Assembly (NCBI GenBank): GCA_018136815.1
Contig: CM030937.1
Span: 385,953-437,452, forward strand
Direction: 5' to 3'
DNA from: Isochrysis galbana
Taxonomy: Eukaryota > Haptophyta > Isochrysidales > Isochrysidaceae
DNA length: 51,500 bases
Both the position numbers and the translations under genes were made by a program. A model generated the notes under the pieces. That model saw only the letters and a program-made list of their open reading frames with translations. It was not told the origin of the DNA and searched no databases. Shown here in pieces: positions 21,088-31,505 of this stretch (position 1 is its first letter; each line of letters opens with the position of its first letter).

Positions 21088-22737
21088 ATGATGGGATACG
21101 GCCGCGTGGAGGAGCACCTGCAGAGCGCACAGATCGACCAAAACCCCCTCCTCGCCACTGGCTCCACCGGCCCCGTGGTCTCTGCCCAGCTCACACACCC
21201 TCCCTACTCGGATGTCGCGGTCAAAATAATCTCCAAAGGCCACTCTGACCTCGACCTGTGCCCCCACGCGACATCGACGCACCCAAACGTGGTGCACGTG
21301 ATCTGCCGGCTCCAGGACGTCCAGGGTCGGCTCTGCGAAGTGCGCGAGCTCATGAGCGGAGGAGAGCTCTTCGATGAGGTTGCAGAGATGGGTGCGATGG
21401 CTGTGCGTGATGCCGCCAGCTTCATCTTCCAGGCCGCGTGCGGCGCCGCGCACATGCACGCTCAGGGATTTGCTAGCGGGCAACTGCGGCTCGAGCACTT
21501 CCTCCGCGACGCCTCGGGTAGCAACGTCAAGTTGCTCCCTTTCCGCAACCTGATTGGAGGCACCCGTGGAGACACTCCGTCCGTTCGCCTACGTGAGCTC
21601 CGGCCCCTCGACCCGCCAGAGTGGCGCGAGCTTGCCCTCGAGCGTAGCCACGGCGGAACATACGGCCGGTTTGCACCGCGTGAGTCCCTTCCGGCCGCCG
21701 ATGTATGGGGCCTCGGCATCGCGCTGGCCACCATGATGGATGGCGAGCCCCCGTTTGCCTCTACGGACCCAGCTGAATGCTCAAAGTTTGCAGCGGCCCA
21801 GTCGGAGTCCCGCCGCCGGCGCTCTCGCTCGGCTGCGGAGCGCAGCCTCGCCGACTTGGCGCCGACTGGTCCCACGCTCGCATGTGCTGGGCTTGTGGGT
21901 ATGCTGCGCAGCCTCGTCTCCTTGATGTTGGAACCCGATCCAAGCGTTCGCCCGTCTGCCCTTTCCATTGCGAGGCACCTCGCCGGATCTGTGCAGCACC
22001 TTGTCGATCCAGTGGGCTGTAGCGTGCCTCTTGCCTATGGCGCTCTCTCCCTTGATAGGACTCGCATGGTTGACTCGCCAGAGGCATCGCTTCTTGGGGA
22101 GGCCACCTCTGCCTTCTTCTCTGATGGTGGGTATGACACACCTGCCGACAATCAGAGCCTTGCCTCCTTTTGCGATGGCGAGTGCTCACCCACCGTTCGC
22201 CTCGATGGAGACCTTAACGCGTCAGCCGCAACCGTGACTTCTGAGACGAACAGTCAAGCGGCAGCCGAACAGCCGCTCTATCATAGCCGCTCGGCGAGCC
22301 GCTCTTCGACTGGGGCGCTGGCCAGTGGCATTGGCAAGCGGAACGCCACAACCGGACGTTGTAAGTTGTTCAACACACTACTCAAAGCTGCCATCGAGGG
22401 CACAGTCGACGACCTGAACTGCCCGCTCAGCCGCTCGTCATCATCAACATCTGTGGAAGCTGACGCAGGCCTCCCGCGCGAGGATGCCGGGAGCGCATCC
22501 ACGTCCCAGCGCCTCACAGATGTGTCGGAGCACAGTGTGGGCAAGAAGACGTTCGTTGAGCACACTGTACGCAAGGCAATGGCACACGGGTCCATTCGGA
22601 GGAGCTCGCCGCTCAGCACCACGTCTCTACAGGTCCGAACGCCAAATCCTGCTTTCTCGGTCGATTCCGAAACGAACAACCCAGCCGCGGACTCAAACTT
22701 GCCTCTAACGCCGTCACGCTGGCTCTTTGGCCGCTGA
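21088..22737 (+). CDS. protein pseudokinase (CAMK/SnRK-like fold, catalytic residues lost)
   Basis: The frame is open from 20398, but composition becomes protein-like only at the ATG at 21088 (context gcccaccatgatgg), giving 549 aa. The kinase fold covers residues about 18-310: glycine loop 'GSTGPVV' (25-31), VAVK with Lys46, and an 'ELMSGGELFDEV' hinge. The catalytic loop reads 'GFASGQLRLEHFL' (127-139) where kinases have H-x-D-x-K/x-x-x-N, so the catalytic Asp is Gln132 and the Asn is His137. The DFG motif is Pro-Phe-Arg (151-153). Later 'ADVWGLGIALATMMDGEPPF' matches subdomain IX. The C-terminal ~240 residues are Ser/Thr-rich. Phosphotransfer is unlikely; scaffold or allosteric use is the usual fate of such proteins. 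Its substrate and partners are unknown. Confidence 0.8.
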   Translation: MMGYGRVEEHLQSAQIDQNPLLATGSTGPVVSAQLTHPPYSDVAVKIISKGHSDLDLCPHATSTHPNVVHVICRLQDVQGRLCEVRELMSGGELFDEVAEMGAMAVRDAASFIFQAACGAAHMHAQGFASGQLRLEHFLRDASGSNVKLLPFRNLIGGTRGDTPSVRLRELRPLDPPEWRELALERSHGGTYGRFAPRESLPAADVWGLGIALATMMDGEPPFASTDPAECSKFAAAQSESRRRRSRSAAERSLADLAPTGPTLACAGLVGMLRSLVSLMLEPDPSVRPSALSIARHLAGSVQHLVDPVGCSVPLAYGALSLDRTRMVDSPEASLLGEATSAFFSDGGYDTPADNQSLASFCDGECSPTVRLDGDLNASAATVTSETNSQAAAEQPLYHSRSASRSSTGALASGIGKRNATTGRCKLFNTLLKAAIEGTVDDLNCPLSRSSSSTSVEADAGLPREDAGSASTSQRLTDVSEHSVGKKTFVEHTVRKAMAHGSIRRSSPLSTTSLQVRTPNPAFSVDSETNNPAADSNLPLTPSRWLFGR

Positions 22738-24079
22738 GCGGATCTATTTTTTCACCATGCCCATCGTCTCGTGCGGCAAACCATGTGTCGCCGAACAGCG
22801 CATGGATGGTGCGCCCTTGTCGAAGGCGCCCGGCTGTTCCGTCTGACGCGGGCTGATGGAGCAACCGCTCCCATCCGCCCGCTCGGGAGCGGCTCACAGC
22901 TTCCGGGCTTATTTGAACTTGCCCCTCCTACCACTCGCATGACACCGCATACCACCAAACGCCCGCCTTCCTCCGGCGCGTTCACCCCTGGCTGAGTGTA
23001 CGCCTCCGAGGAGTCGACCACCGCCGTCTCGCTGAATTGGCCGGCTCTACGAGAAGTTGAACTCCTACTTTACTCCCATCCGTCACATGGAGCCTGTTCA
23101 TTAGCAGGATTTCGATCCAAGAGTGGAAGATTTTGTTCTGGTAGCCACAGCTGTTGGCTGCTACTCCTGCTAGCGATCTGCGCCCGCAGCTATGTAGTTA
23201 TTGCCGGCACCTCTCCGCCACGATATCCGGATTTTCAATCGTCCATCTTCATGTGCCTTCATGGTTCCCGACCTTACCCAACCGGGTGGATGACGTTGCC
23301 GCATGGATGCTCTTTCATCCCTCGCCCATATTCTCGATTGTTCATAGCCATGCCTTTGTTGTCTGCTCAAGTTGTTCAGGCTCCACTTGCATCGTTCACG
23401 ACATTCATCGGGCCGGACCGGGAATTGCTGCGCACTTTTTTGCTGCTTATTTCAATGTATCACGCGGGATAGGGTCGATTAATCCTGTAGTCGTGGCGGC
23501 AGGCACCGCATCTTAGTCGTCACGAGATTGTTTTTTGTTGAGTTGAGGATTGATGTGTGTGTTGGGCTAGACCTTGTTCTCTAGTCTCTAGCTGGCTATG
23601 GCTTCTTTAGGTTCAAGTGACGAAAACAACTTCTTGATAATCTACGGCCGCAGCGTGCGCTAGCTAACTGAGACAAAAAGCGTTCGCATTTGTCATTTGT
23701 CCCCACCCTTGGCCACTAGGGCCTAACAAGAGTCGCCGGCAACTTTCCGAGCAACGCTTTGGGGTGCTTGACCGTGCGAGCACGAGCAATTTCAGGGGCC
23801 AGGCAACATTAAGCAACAACGAGTAACTACCGAGCAATTCTACCTCTAGAAGAGCACCTAATGATTTTTGGACGCGGTTGCCGCCTTTTTTGACACCCGC
23901 TCCCAATAACCACAACCACCCACCCGAGGTGTTGCATTGGCGGGCATGCAAAACAAAACCTTTTGAAATGCTTCTCGCCTCGCGCGTGGCCTTGGTCCCT
24001 TGGATAGTAGCCACGCCCTAACTCTAACTCCTTTCACTCCCCCTCCTACCTTGCCTTGCGGGTTGCAGCAGTGAGCTGG
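22738..24079. other. intergenic, no gene recognised
   Basis: A frame of 158 codons at 22996-23472 has no ATG at its start and no domain. Nothing else was recognised. Confidence 0.4.
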
Positions 24080-24232
24080 CGAGCTGGCCACGATAGGCTA
24101 GGGCCAGGAGCGACGAGCGCGATCCAGGCGAGCCTATGGGGATGGGGGAGGGGGGGGGTTGAGTCAGTAGGGCAGTCTGCTCCTGGCAAGCCATACATAG
24201 GCCACAGGCCAACCTACTTTTATAAGTGGGGG
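24080..24232 (-). mobile_element. internal fragment of the ~750 bp element family
   Basis: Resembles 35690-35790: 'cacgataggctagggccagga', then 'gagcctatgggga', then 'gtcagtagggcagtctgctcctggcaagccat' with few changes. Both ends are missing. Confidence 0.6.
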
Positions 24233-24237
24233 GGGTT

Positions 24238-24376
24238 CAGTAAGGAGGTTCTGCTATGGTGGGCATGCAACCACAGCAAGTTCCCTACCTGGGCATCCGC
24301 GGCAAGGATTGCTGTTAGCATGACTCCCAATTCGGCTTCGTGTGAGCGTGTGTTCTCATTACTTGTTAGATGTTAG
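24238..24376 (+). pseudogene. hAT transposase C-terminal dimerisation fragment
   Basis: Translates to WWACNHSKFPTWASAARIA then VSMTPNSASCERVFSLL, matching the hAT family C-terminal block (W...P.L...A...L.IP.SSA..ER.FS). Only about 40 residues remain before a stop at 24374. A second, more decayed echo (ggagattttctgttagcgctaccactccc...gcgttcagcttcg) is at about 24990-25040. Confidence 0.65.
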
Positions 24377-24720
24377 TTAGGCCCGAATCGTTCGGCCTCT
24401 CTCGCTACGATCAAATACAGCGGCGGCGTTGATGTTGCGATACAACAATAACCATCGGGAGAAGTGTGTGTGATGTTGTAATGTTTCTTGTGTGTTACAG
24501 CTATGTCACATCTGTGCTTGTGTGATAAGTGATGTAAGATGTAAGTTAATGTGAATGGGTTGACAACGACAACGAGAGCAACAAGCAAGTATAGCAACAT
24601 AATAACAACATAACCACGCAAAGTGCGTAAGAGGTGCGATAAACGCGAGGCGAGTTGCGAGTTGAGCGCGTGTTTTTTTGTGGCTTTCTTAAGTAAGAGA
24701 AACGTGTTGCGGATGTACTT
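24377..24720. other. intergenic, GT/AT-rich
   Basis: Simple sequence with 'gtgtgtgatgtt' style words. No gene. Confidence 0.35.
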
Positions 24721-24839
24721 GCATCACGACAAATTGCCACAAGTTTGACCAACAGTTTGGGTGGTCCGCCACAAGAATCCCGCAAGAACGGCCGACAAGT
24801 TTGGGCAAGTCGGGCTAAAAGTATTGACCTGGCCCTAAG
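24721..24839. repeat. word-array locus B (CAAGTTTG)
   Basis: Variants of a word like cacaagtttg recur: ccacaagtttgacc, caacagtttggg, ccacaagaatcccg, cgcaagaacgg, cgacaagtttgggcaagt. The block ends with the shared head gacctggccctaag (24826-24839). Confidence 0.5.
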
Positions 24840-25171
24840 AAGTTCTTAATACATTTTAATCTTAGTACTGACTACCAAATATCAAGCTGATATAACGTCA
24901 TGATATCAGGCCTAACTAAGGTCTCCCAAACCCGATAACCTTTGACCTGACGGCCCATCCGGGCATGTATGTGCGGCAAGAATATCATAAGGAGATTTTC
25001 TGTTAGCGCTACCACTCCCAAAACAGCGTTCAGCTTCGCACCACCACCCCGCTCACAACCGTTGACATTTTTGGTAATAATATTTTTTTAGCTAACACGA
25101 TGCGCCCTCGGCGGTACCCCCAACACCGCCACCAAGCGCGCGTGTAGTCACGCACAAGGGCTAGACGAACA
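24840..25171. other. intergenic, 3' side of GT77 gene
   Basis: AT-richer than its surroundings at 24840-24900, and with the weak second hAT echo near 25000. No gene. Confidence 0.35.
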
Positions 25172-28036
25172 TCAGTCCGACACAGTGATGACAACTTTCT
25201 CCAAGTCACCACACCGTATACTTAGAAGTTCTGGCCAATGCGTTTCGTTCACAAGGTGTTGTTGGCCCATAAAATCTAGGTACAACGTGTTTGGATCGGC
25301 CTTCAACAAGCCCCATTTCCCAGTGCCCCATGGTGTTTCCACGACACCTTGAGGCCCAAACCTGAATCCCTTAATGCCTGCCCATCGAATGGGGCCGGAT
25401 GCGGCGACGAGCCGTCGCGCCAGCGCAGACACGCCGGTGGGGTCGCCTAGACCTTCACGAGGAGCGTTTCGACACCACTGGCCCGCAGCAAGTCCTACAC
25501 CCCAGTGCCATGCATGAATGCCACCAGCGGCCGATCGCTTGCTCGGCTTGCCCACTCCTGCGCCTAAATCTGGGCCAAGACCAAAGTAGTGCTCGTATAA
25601 GTCTTCCATGCGTGGTAGCTTCTCTGGGTGATAATTTACGTGGATCGAGACGGGTCGTAGGCGCTCTAGGAGCTGCTGTTTCGTGCGCAAGTAGCGAAAA
25701 TAGGCCTTGGTATTCATAAAACACAGGTACGGCATCACACGTACAGTGAGGCCGTGTGAAGGGGCACCGTGTGTCGCGACGTACCACATCGCCTCGTTGT
25801 ACGCCGTCTGATCCCAACCACCGGCGCCTGACTCCATCCGCGCCTTCAGCCCACGGAGAGCACGTTCCGTCGGGCGTGTTGCCCGAATGTAAAATAGGCC
25901 CGAGTTGCGCGCCGAGAGGCGCAGCCTAGGCGGCGTGCCCGGCGCCTGGAACCATACGTATCCGTACGCTGAGACATCGTCCCACCCATCCGTCATGCCC
26001 TCGATGTCCGAATCCCGATAAAGCGCAGGGAGAGTGAACCTACGTGTGCGCAAGAGGGAGGGCGGGGTGCACGGCGTCCTGATACGGGGATGACCCGGAG
26101 TGCAACAAACCCACCCCATTCGTGATCAAGGCGTAGGGCCATGCACGCACGGATTTTGAAGCCAAAGTACGTCAACGTCCGAGAGCAAGACGGACGCCCC
26201 TATGCTCACGAGTTCGAGAAGCACGGCAAATTTCAGCCCAGAGGTGGCGTGGTTGTCAGTCGACCCAGTGTGTGAACGCAAACGGCGTACATATGCATTA
26301 CCCCCTTGCTGATGTACGAAGTTTGCAGTCGTCTCGTCAAGCGCGGTGACCAAGCTATTGTGGATCCCAGCGGCCTGAAGACCGCGCAGAAAAAGTTGCA
26401 GCATCGGCAGAATGTTTTTGTTCGACACCGCGACCAGGATCTCGCGGTCAATGGCAATCTTCTCGACCAACATACAGAGTTCACGCATATCTTCGTTTGC
26501 ACTACATGATGATTGGGAAGGCCAAGTTTCGCCAACAGGAACCACCCATTGAGCTGGGCGTGGACGCGGCGAGTTGAGCGATGCGTTCAATGCTCTGCAG
26601 CCATGCCCCTCGAGAATACGACGCTCCGATGCGCGCCAGTCGAGCGAGTCCAGAATCTCGTTTGCATCACCAAATCGGACTTGTAAGGAGGGGCCCATTG
26701 CTTGTGGATCAGCCGCGGGCGCTTCCATCTCAGCAGTTGACGTGCCACCTATGTGTTTGACCGCACTCTGCGCCCCCGCCTCTTCGAAACCTGGACGGAG
26801 CACCGCTGTAGCTACTTTTTCAACCTCGCGTGTCGCAACCTGCGCGGCCACCGTGCTTGCTTCGGCTAGGATACCGTCGATACTTCCCATGTGAACGAAG
26901 CAATCGCGCCGTAAGATGCGCAAGCTAGCACCCGGCCGAGCCTGTGCGTCGTACGCTGGTTGTAAGACCAGCCGAGTCAACTGCCACGCAGCCCAGAGCA
27001 CAGGACCAGTCAGACTGTTGGCCGATCTTGGTTGCGCGTAAGCACGAAGATAGCCATCCAACTCCTCCAGCGATGGGCTCATCGCTAACGCTCGAGAGAA
27101 AGCGTTTGCAAGCTCAAACGCGGCCTCAGTTGGTTGCAAGGCAACGACGGTGGGATCGAGAAGTGGCGTCGTCATAGTCTGAGCGTAGGCAGACCAACCC
27201 ATCGGAGGATCAGATGTACCGACAACCATTCCTCGATCCGGCTTCCCGCCCACTTCAGCAAGCTGCGCTGCCTCAACATCCACGTCGCGGGATATGTGTG
27301 TCCACGGATTTGCCAGCCAAATAGTGGTGTCCGATGCAATGCCTGCTGGAGCCACCCAGCTGCCAGGAGATGCAACGACGGCCACGCCTACTCTAAGAAG
27401 CGCAGCAGTAGCCCGCCACAATGCCGACGTCGCGCCGTACTCACCGGTCGCAGATGGCACACGCCACCACCCAATGTCGAGCCGTTGTGCCAACTCTGCC
27501 TCTGCATGCGTGGAGCAAATCAAAAGCAGCCGAGAGCCAACAGCTCGCTTGGCCATGCGCAGTCGGGTGATCAACACCTGGAGTCGATGGCTGTCGTCGG
27601 CTGCTCTGCGGGCGCCATCGGCCACACCCAACAAGAGCAGTTCGCCTTCCGTGCAGATGTGGGAAGTGCTGATCTTGCAGGCGGAGAGGCGTATTCCATC
27701 CAGCTCGCGAGGACACGTCGTGGGTTTTTGTATGGGATTTAGAGACTCCTGCCCAGACGCCGGCCCAGGCGCCGGTCCACAACGGCTAACGACGGTGACC
27801 GAGGCCGGTGCTATCGTCTCAGGGAGCCAGAACGAGGGCGGGAGCGCAAGCAAGGCTTCAGTGGTCTGTGGCCCCTCGCTGATGGCTGGCGTTACGAGCA
27901 TAGCGGCGTTTGGGCTGACCGAGACACGAGGGACGGCGGTGCTCGTGGAAGGTGGAGGAGGTGGTCTCTGCCACACCAGGATGAGCGCGCCCATCGCCAA
28001 CGTGAGCAGCACCCAGCGGAGACGGAGGCGGGGCAT
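25172..28036 (-). CDS. GT77-family glycosyltransferase with tandem GT domains, Golgi type II
   Basis: Two exons, 28036-26151 and 26039-25172, join at CC|G (intron GTGCGT...TAG) to give 917 aa. The start is the ATG at 28036; the open frame before it has no ATG. Residues 7-23 are a single transmembrane anchor after a basic start, typical of Golgi type II enzymes. The C-terminal domain (about 490-830) matches GT77 nucleotide-diphospho-sugar transferases (RRA/XEG113 arabinosyltransferase group): 'ATSGLKFAVLLELVSIG', the metal-binding 'LLSDVDVLWLQNP' (DVD at 620-622), 'LYRDSDIEGMTDGWD', 'NSGLFYIRATRPTE', 'WDQTAYNEAMW' and 'HVNYHPEKLPRM'. Residues about 150-395 repeat the order of these motifs in decayed form ('TTIWLANPWTHISRDVDVE', 'MGWSAYAQTM', 'LRILRRDCFVHMG') and lack the DxD. 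Family enzymes add arabinose or similar sugars to glycoproteins or wall glycans; the acceptor here is unknown. Confidence 0.85.
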
Positions 28037-28361
28037 CGCCCCACCGGGCGCCAACGCCGTCGCGACGGTGCCGCCCGGCCGGCCGAGAAAGAAAAAGAAA
28101 AAGAAGGAACCCTGCAGCGTGAAGATGAAGGTCGATCTTCATTTCCCATCGGGAATCGGGAAAAGGTATGAAAACGTGAAAACGCTAGCACATCGCACAC
28201 CTCATCAATCGATCATGATCGCTCTTGCGTCCCCTCTCCAACCCCGCCCCCCTCTCCAACCCCGCCCCCCACTCCTCGCGGTGCGGCTGCCCGCCGACTA
28301 TTGTTGGTGTCGCTGCATGGTGTACTCCTAGACTCCTAGATGGGAAGTACGGAAGTAAGTA
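28037..28361. other. 5' flank of GT77 gene
   Basis: On the coding strand a pyrimidine tract (ccttctttttctttttctttctc-like, about 28084-28110) lies 50 bp upstream of the ATG. A short direct duplication 'ctccaaccccgcccc' occurs at about 28236-28268. Confidence 0.4.
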
Positions 28362-29065
28362 CGTTTGTACCGTTTCTCTACGAGGACCAAAAACAGGCCC
28401 GCATCGAAGACTCCTTTGAGCAAATGCTCCACCGCCTCGATCTTGTTCTTGAACGCCTCCGTTGGGCCGGTCTCACTTGCAAAGCGTCCAAGTGCATCTT
28501 GTTTGCCACCAAGGGCCAAGGGCAAGGGCGAATACCTGGGCCATGTCGTATGTCGTGTCTCGCCGGGGCCTGGAAATGGATCCCAAGAAGATTGAGGTCG
28601 TTCGCTCTATCAGCCCGCGCGACATCAACTCTATCGAAAAGGTCCGCTCCTTCCTTGGCTTGTGCTCATACTACCGTCGCTTCATCAAGGGTTTTGCCCA
28701 CATAGCCGCTCCTCTCACCGACCTCACGCGCACGGGGGTCGACGTCGCCACCGTCTCCCAGTCGCCTGAGTGCCAACAAGCGATTCGTCGCCGTATCGAC
28801 CTCATCACTCATCACGTCTGCGCCGGTGCTCGCCGCCCCTCGCCATGACAAGGAGTTTATCGTCATAACCGATGCCGCAAGCACCCTAGGCATTGGTGGC
28901 GTCCTCTCCCAGGTCGATGATCATGGGCATGAGCATGTTGTCGCCTTGTCGCCTACTATGGTCGACGACTAACAGCTGCAGAACGCCACTGGAGTACCAC
29001 CGAAGTTGAGTTCCTCGCCACCCTCGAGAGCATCCGCACTTGGCGCCCCTACCTATTCAAAACAT
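28362..29065 (+). pseudogene. Ty3/gypsy pol fragment (RT thumb to RNase H), frameshifted
   Basis: Pieces in three frames read in order: 'FEQMLHRLDLVLERLRWAGL' then 'CKASKCILFATKG', next 'EYLGHVV' and 'SRRGLEMDPKKIEVV', then 'VRSFLGLCSYYRRFIKGFAH' and 'IAAPLTDL', then 'APRHDKEFIVITDAASTLGI' and 'GGVLSQVDDHGHEHVVA'. These are the reverse transcriptase C-terminal part and the start of the RNase H domain of Ty3/gypsy elements. The catalytic YxDD part and everything upstream is missing, frames shift near 28510 and 28790, and a stop lies near 28968. It is dead. Confidence 0.85.
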
Positions 29066-29093
29066 CTGAGCGTTAGTACCACTACTGCCACTG
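29061..29093. repeat. isolated copy of the TIR-element end
   Basis: aacatctgagcgttagtaccactactgccact is shared with 34321-34353, the left end of the TIR element. It abuts the Ty3/gypsy remnant, so one of the two was inserted into the other. Confidence 0.7.
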
Positions 29094-29960
29094 TTGCGGG
29101 TAAAGAAAGGGGGGGCCTTGTACACTTCCCCCCCGTGCGTTCTGTTTTTTAGGTCTTCCCGCGCGACTCCCTCTCCGTCGCCGCGCCCCAGCCCCCTTTC
29201 TCCCAGTATCTTCCCGTATCGGTCCGCCCCCCCTCTCCTCTCCTCTCCCCGGCTCCCCCGCGGAAGCCCTCTCCCCTCTCTCCCCTCCCGTCTCTCCCCG
29301 AGTGCTTCCTTGATTGAGTTTCCGGCCACCTTTTGTCTATTTCTTTCCCGCGCGATTCCCTCCCCCCCGCGCGTGACGTTTTTCCCTCCGTGTCCTGACT
29401 ACGCTTTGCGCCACCGCTCGAGCGCTCTCTGTGCCCCCTCGTCCGTCCTTCGTCCCCGTTCTCGTGCTGCTGCGCCCCGTGATGGCTGAGAGCGCGCCCA
29501 AGGTGTCGTTCCGTCAATTGTGGGACATCAGTCGAATTGAGCGATCGAATGTCCACAGTTGTATAGAGCACAATTTTAAATTTAAATGCAGACTAGCATA
29601 ACAACTTTTTTTCTCTGCTTTCCCCCGCGGCGCATGTTCCCCCGAGGGGGACGCCGTGTCAACGCTTTTCCTCTGCGTTTCCTCTAAGGCCGACAATTAC
29701 ATAAACACACGGTTTAAGAGATTTTTCGCACGGAGCACCTGTGATTACTTGCAGTCACATCGGTGCGCACGCCGTGCATGGGCACGGCGCGATGTGCATC
29801 GGTCCCCCCGCGGAGACGCCGTACGTGCGCATGTCAACTTGTTCCCCTGCCTCTAGAGAGCAGAGGCACAAAGAAGAGTGAAAAGAGTGACAATGACAAA
29901 GAGCATGTGCGGCGAGGCCGGAAGCGGGGAATGCGGCCACGAGAGGTTTTTTCTGGGGCA
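29094..29960. other. intergenic, pyrimidine-rich then mixed
   Basis: C/T-rich on the plus strand at 29100-29480. An AT-rich patch (attttaaatttaaatg) lies at 29569-29585. Two related GC-rich phrases (cccccgcgg...gacgccgt) occur at about 29621-29660 and 29804-29822. No gene. Confidence 0.35.
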
Positions 29961-29963
29961 AAA

Positions 29964-30070
29964 GCTACATATTTTCCCACATATTTGGGCAAGTTTTACA
30001 TATTTTCCACATATTTTCCCCACATATTTGGGCACGAAAAACTACATATTTTCGCTCAGGCCTAGCTCTC
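29964..30070. repeat. word-array locus C (ACATATTTT)
   Basis: acatatttt occurs four times and acatatttgggca twice within 90 bp, spaced about 13-21 bp apart. It ends with gctcaggcctagc (30053-30065), a diverged form of the shared head, and the palindromic ctcaggc...gcctgag. Confidence 0.65.
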
Positions 30071-30159
30071 AGCCTGAGCGACTGAGCGAGGGGTGGGCAG
30101 CCGGTAGCTGCCGTCGCCCTGCGCTCTAGTGCTACCACCGCAGAGTCTGTGATCTAACA

Positions 30160-30295
30160 GTAGACTGGTGTTAGACAAGCATGTTCTAACACCAAAATTG
30201 GCAGGTGTTAGACAAAGTCTAACACCTGTCTCAGGAGATGTTAGACACCCTCCGAGCCGCAAAAGTCAAAAGTCTGACAGTGTCTAACACCGGCG
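30160..30295. repeat. palindrome cluster GGTGTTAGAC / GTCTAACACC
   Basis: Inverted copies form hairpins: ggtgttaga...tctaacacc (30172-30198), aggtgttagac-aaa-gtctaacacct (30205-30229, perfect 11-bp arms), then gatgttagacaccc (30237) and tgtctaacacc (30281-30291). See findings. Confidence 0.75.
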
Positions 30296-31390
30296 AGGGG
30301 GGTCGAGACGGGCCTCAGAGGCCCCGAGAGACGAGAGACGAGCCCATCCAAAGGGGTGGGGGAGGCCCAAACATTTGAGGGGTGAGTGGTCGAGAGCAGC
30401 CCACAGGGTAATTCGGGCATGTGGAGGTCGAGGACCGAGGACGGTCGAGATCGAGCGATGCGAGCGTTCGGATCGACTCGCGGGGGTACCATGTTCGAGT
30501 AGAGCGCGTGAGACAGCCGTGGGCAGGCCCATACCGAGTAGCGAGACGAGGGCTAGGTGTAGCATGGTCTTGGCGACGCAAAGAGGGGACGAGATCGGAG
30601 GACACCTAATTAAGGGTACACCAACGGATAAAGGTACCCAGCTTTATAGGACGAGTCCTACAATGTAGGACGACGTTGTGAACTATGAAGACACGGTTAA
30701 ATCTAGGAATGGGGAGCTAGGATTTGGTTTCTGTGTTCATCTCATTGCCCTCATTGAGTCCTCCTAGAGGCTCAAGACACCATTCTCAAAGCATAATGAG
30801 TTATTTGCCACTCGCGGAAGCCTTCTCGGCAAAAAACGGCGTTGTCCTACGAATTGCCGCAAACACCTGAGGACACGATTTGAGGCTCATGATGAGCTCC
30901 CTAGAACTTGCTCCCACGAGATGAAATGCTCTTTGGCATGGGTTCTTTTCGACCTTCAGTGGAGACCAAGCTTGGTTTTGAAGCCCAATGAGAGTTTTGG
31001 CTGCTTTTGCCTCTTGCGGGGCAAAAACAAAACTCTCGACGCACCCGGTGGCCTCCGATGGCCGAAGTACTCAGTTCACGCTGGAGCCGAAAGCTCGGTC
31101 AAGACGAAGTCTACAGCCTTGGCCATAGTGGGAGCTAAGGATCTCAAGACTGAGTTGGGACTATCCTTCAGTTGGTGGGAAGTCCCAATCCTTCACTCTC
31201 GAAAGTTGTGTGGCTTTCAAGCTCAGGGTCCTACAAATACACCGAAATCGTAGGACGCGGTCCTATAATGTAGGACGGAACTTTTTAGCCGCCAAGGCAC
31301 ATGGGGACTATGAGCCCCTTCTAATACAAAGCTCCAGACAGGTTGTCTCTCTGTGAACCAAATATAGGCTTAGTTCAGGACGCAATAAGT
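30296..31390. other. intergenic with a pair of 27-bp palindromic direct repeats
   Basis: taggacgagtcctacaatgtaggacg (about 30648-30673) and taggacgcggtcctataatgtaggacg (about 31253-31279) bracket ~580 bp. Each contains the palindrome GTCCTA-naatg-TAGGAC. A frame at 30921-31253 starts with ATG but has no domain. The structure suggests an unclassified element. Confidence 0.4.
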
Positions 31391-31396
31391 AGACCT

Positions 31397-31485
31397 GGGG
31401 AGGGGGGGGGAGGGGGAGGGGGGGGGGGGGGGCGAGCGAGAGGAGGGGGAGAGGGAAGGGGAGGGGAAGGGGGACGGGGGGGGCC
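31397..31485. repeat. polypurine (G/A) tract upstream of ligand-gated channel
   Basis: About 90 bp of almost pure G and A on the plus strand, ending 20 bp before the ATG at 31506. Confidence 0.8.
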
Positions 31486-31505
31486 TGGCGCGCTGTCGTC
31501 CCATC

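Noticed and set aside
22996-23472. 158-codon frame
   Set aside because: Begins at GTG without ATG, no domain, no splice context.
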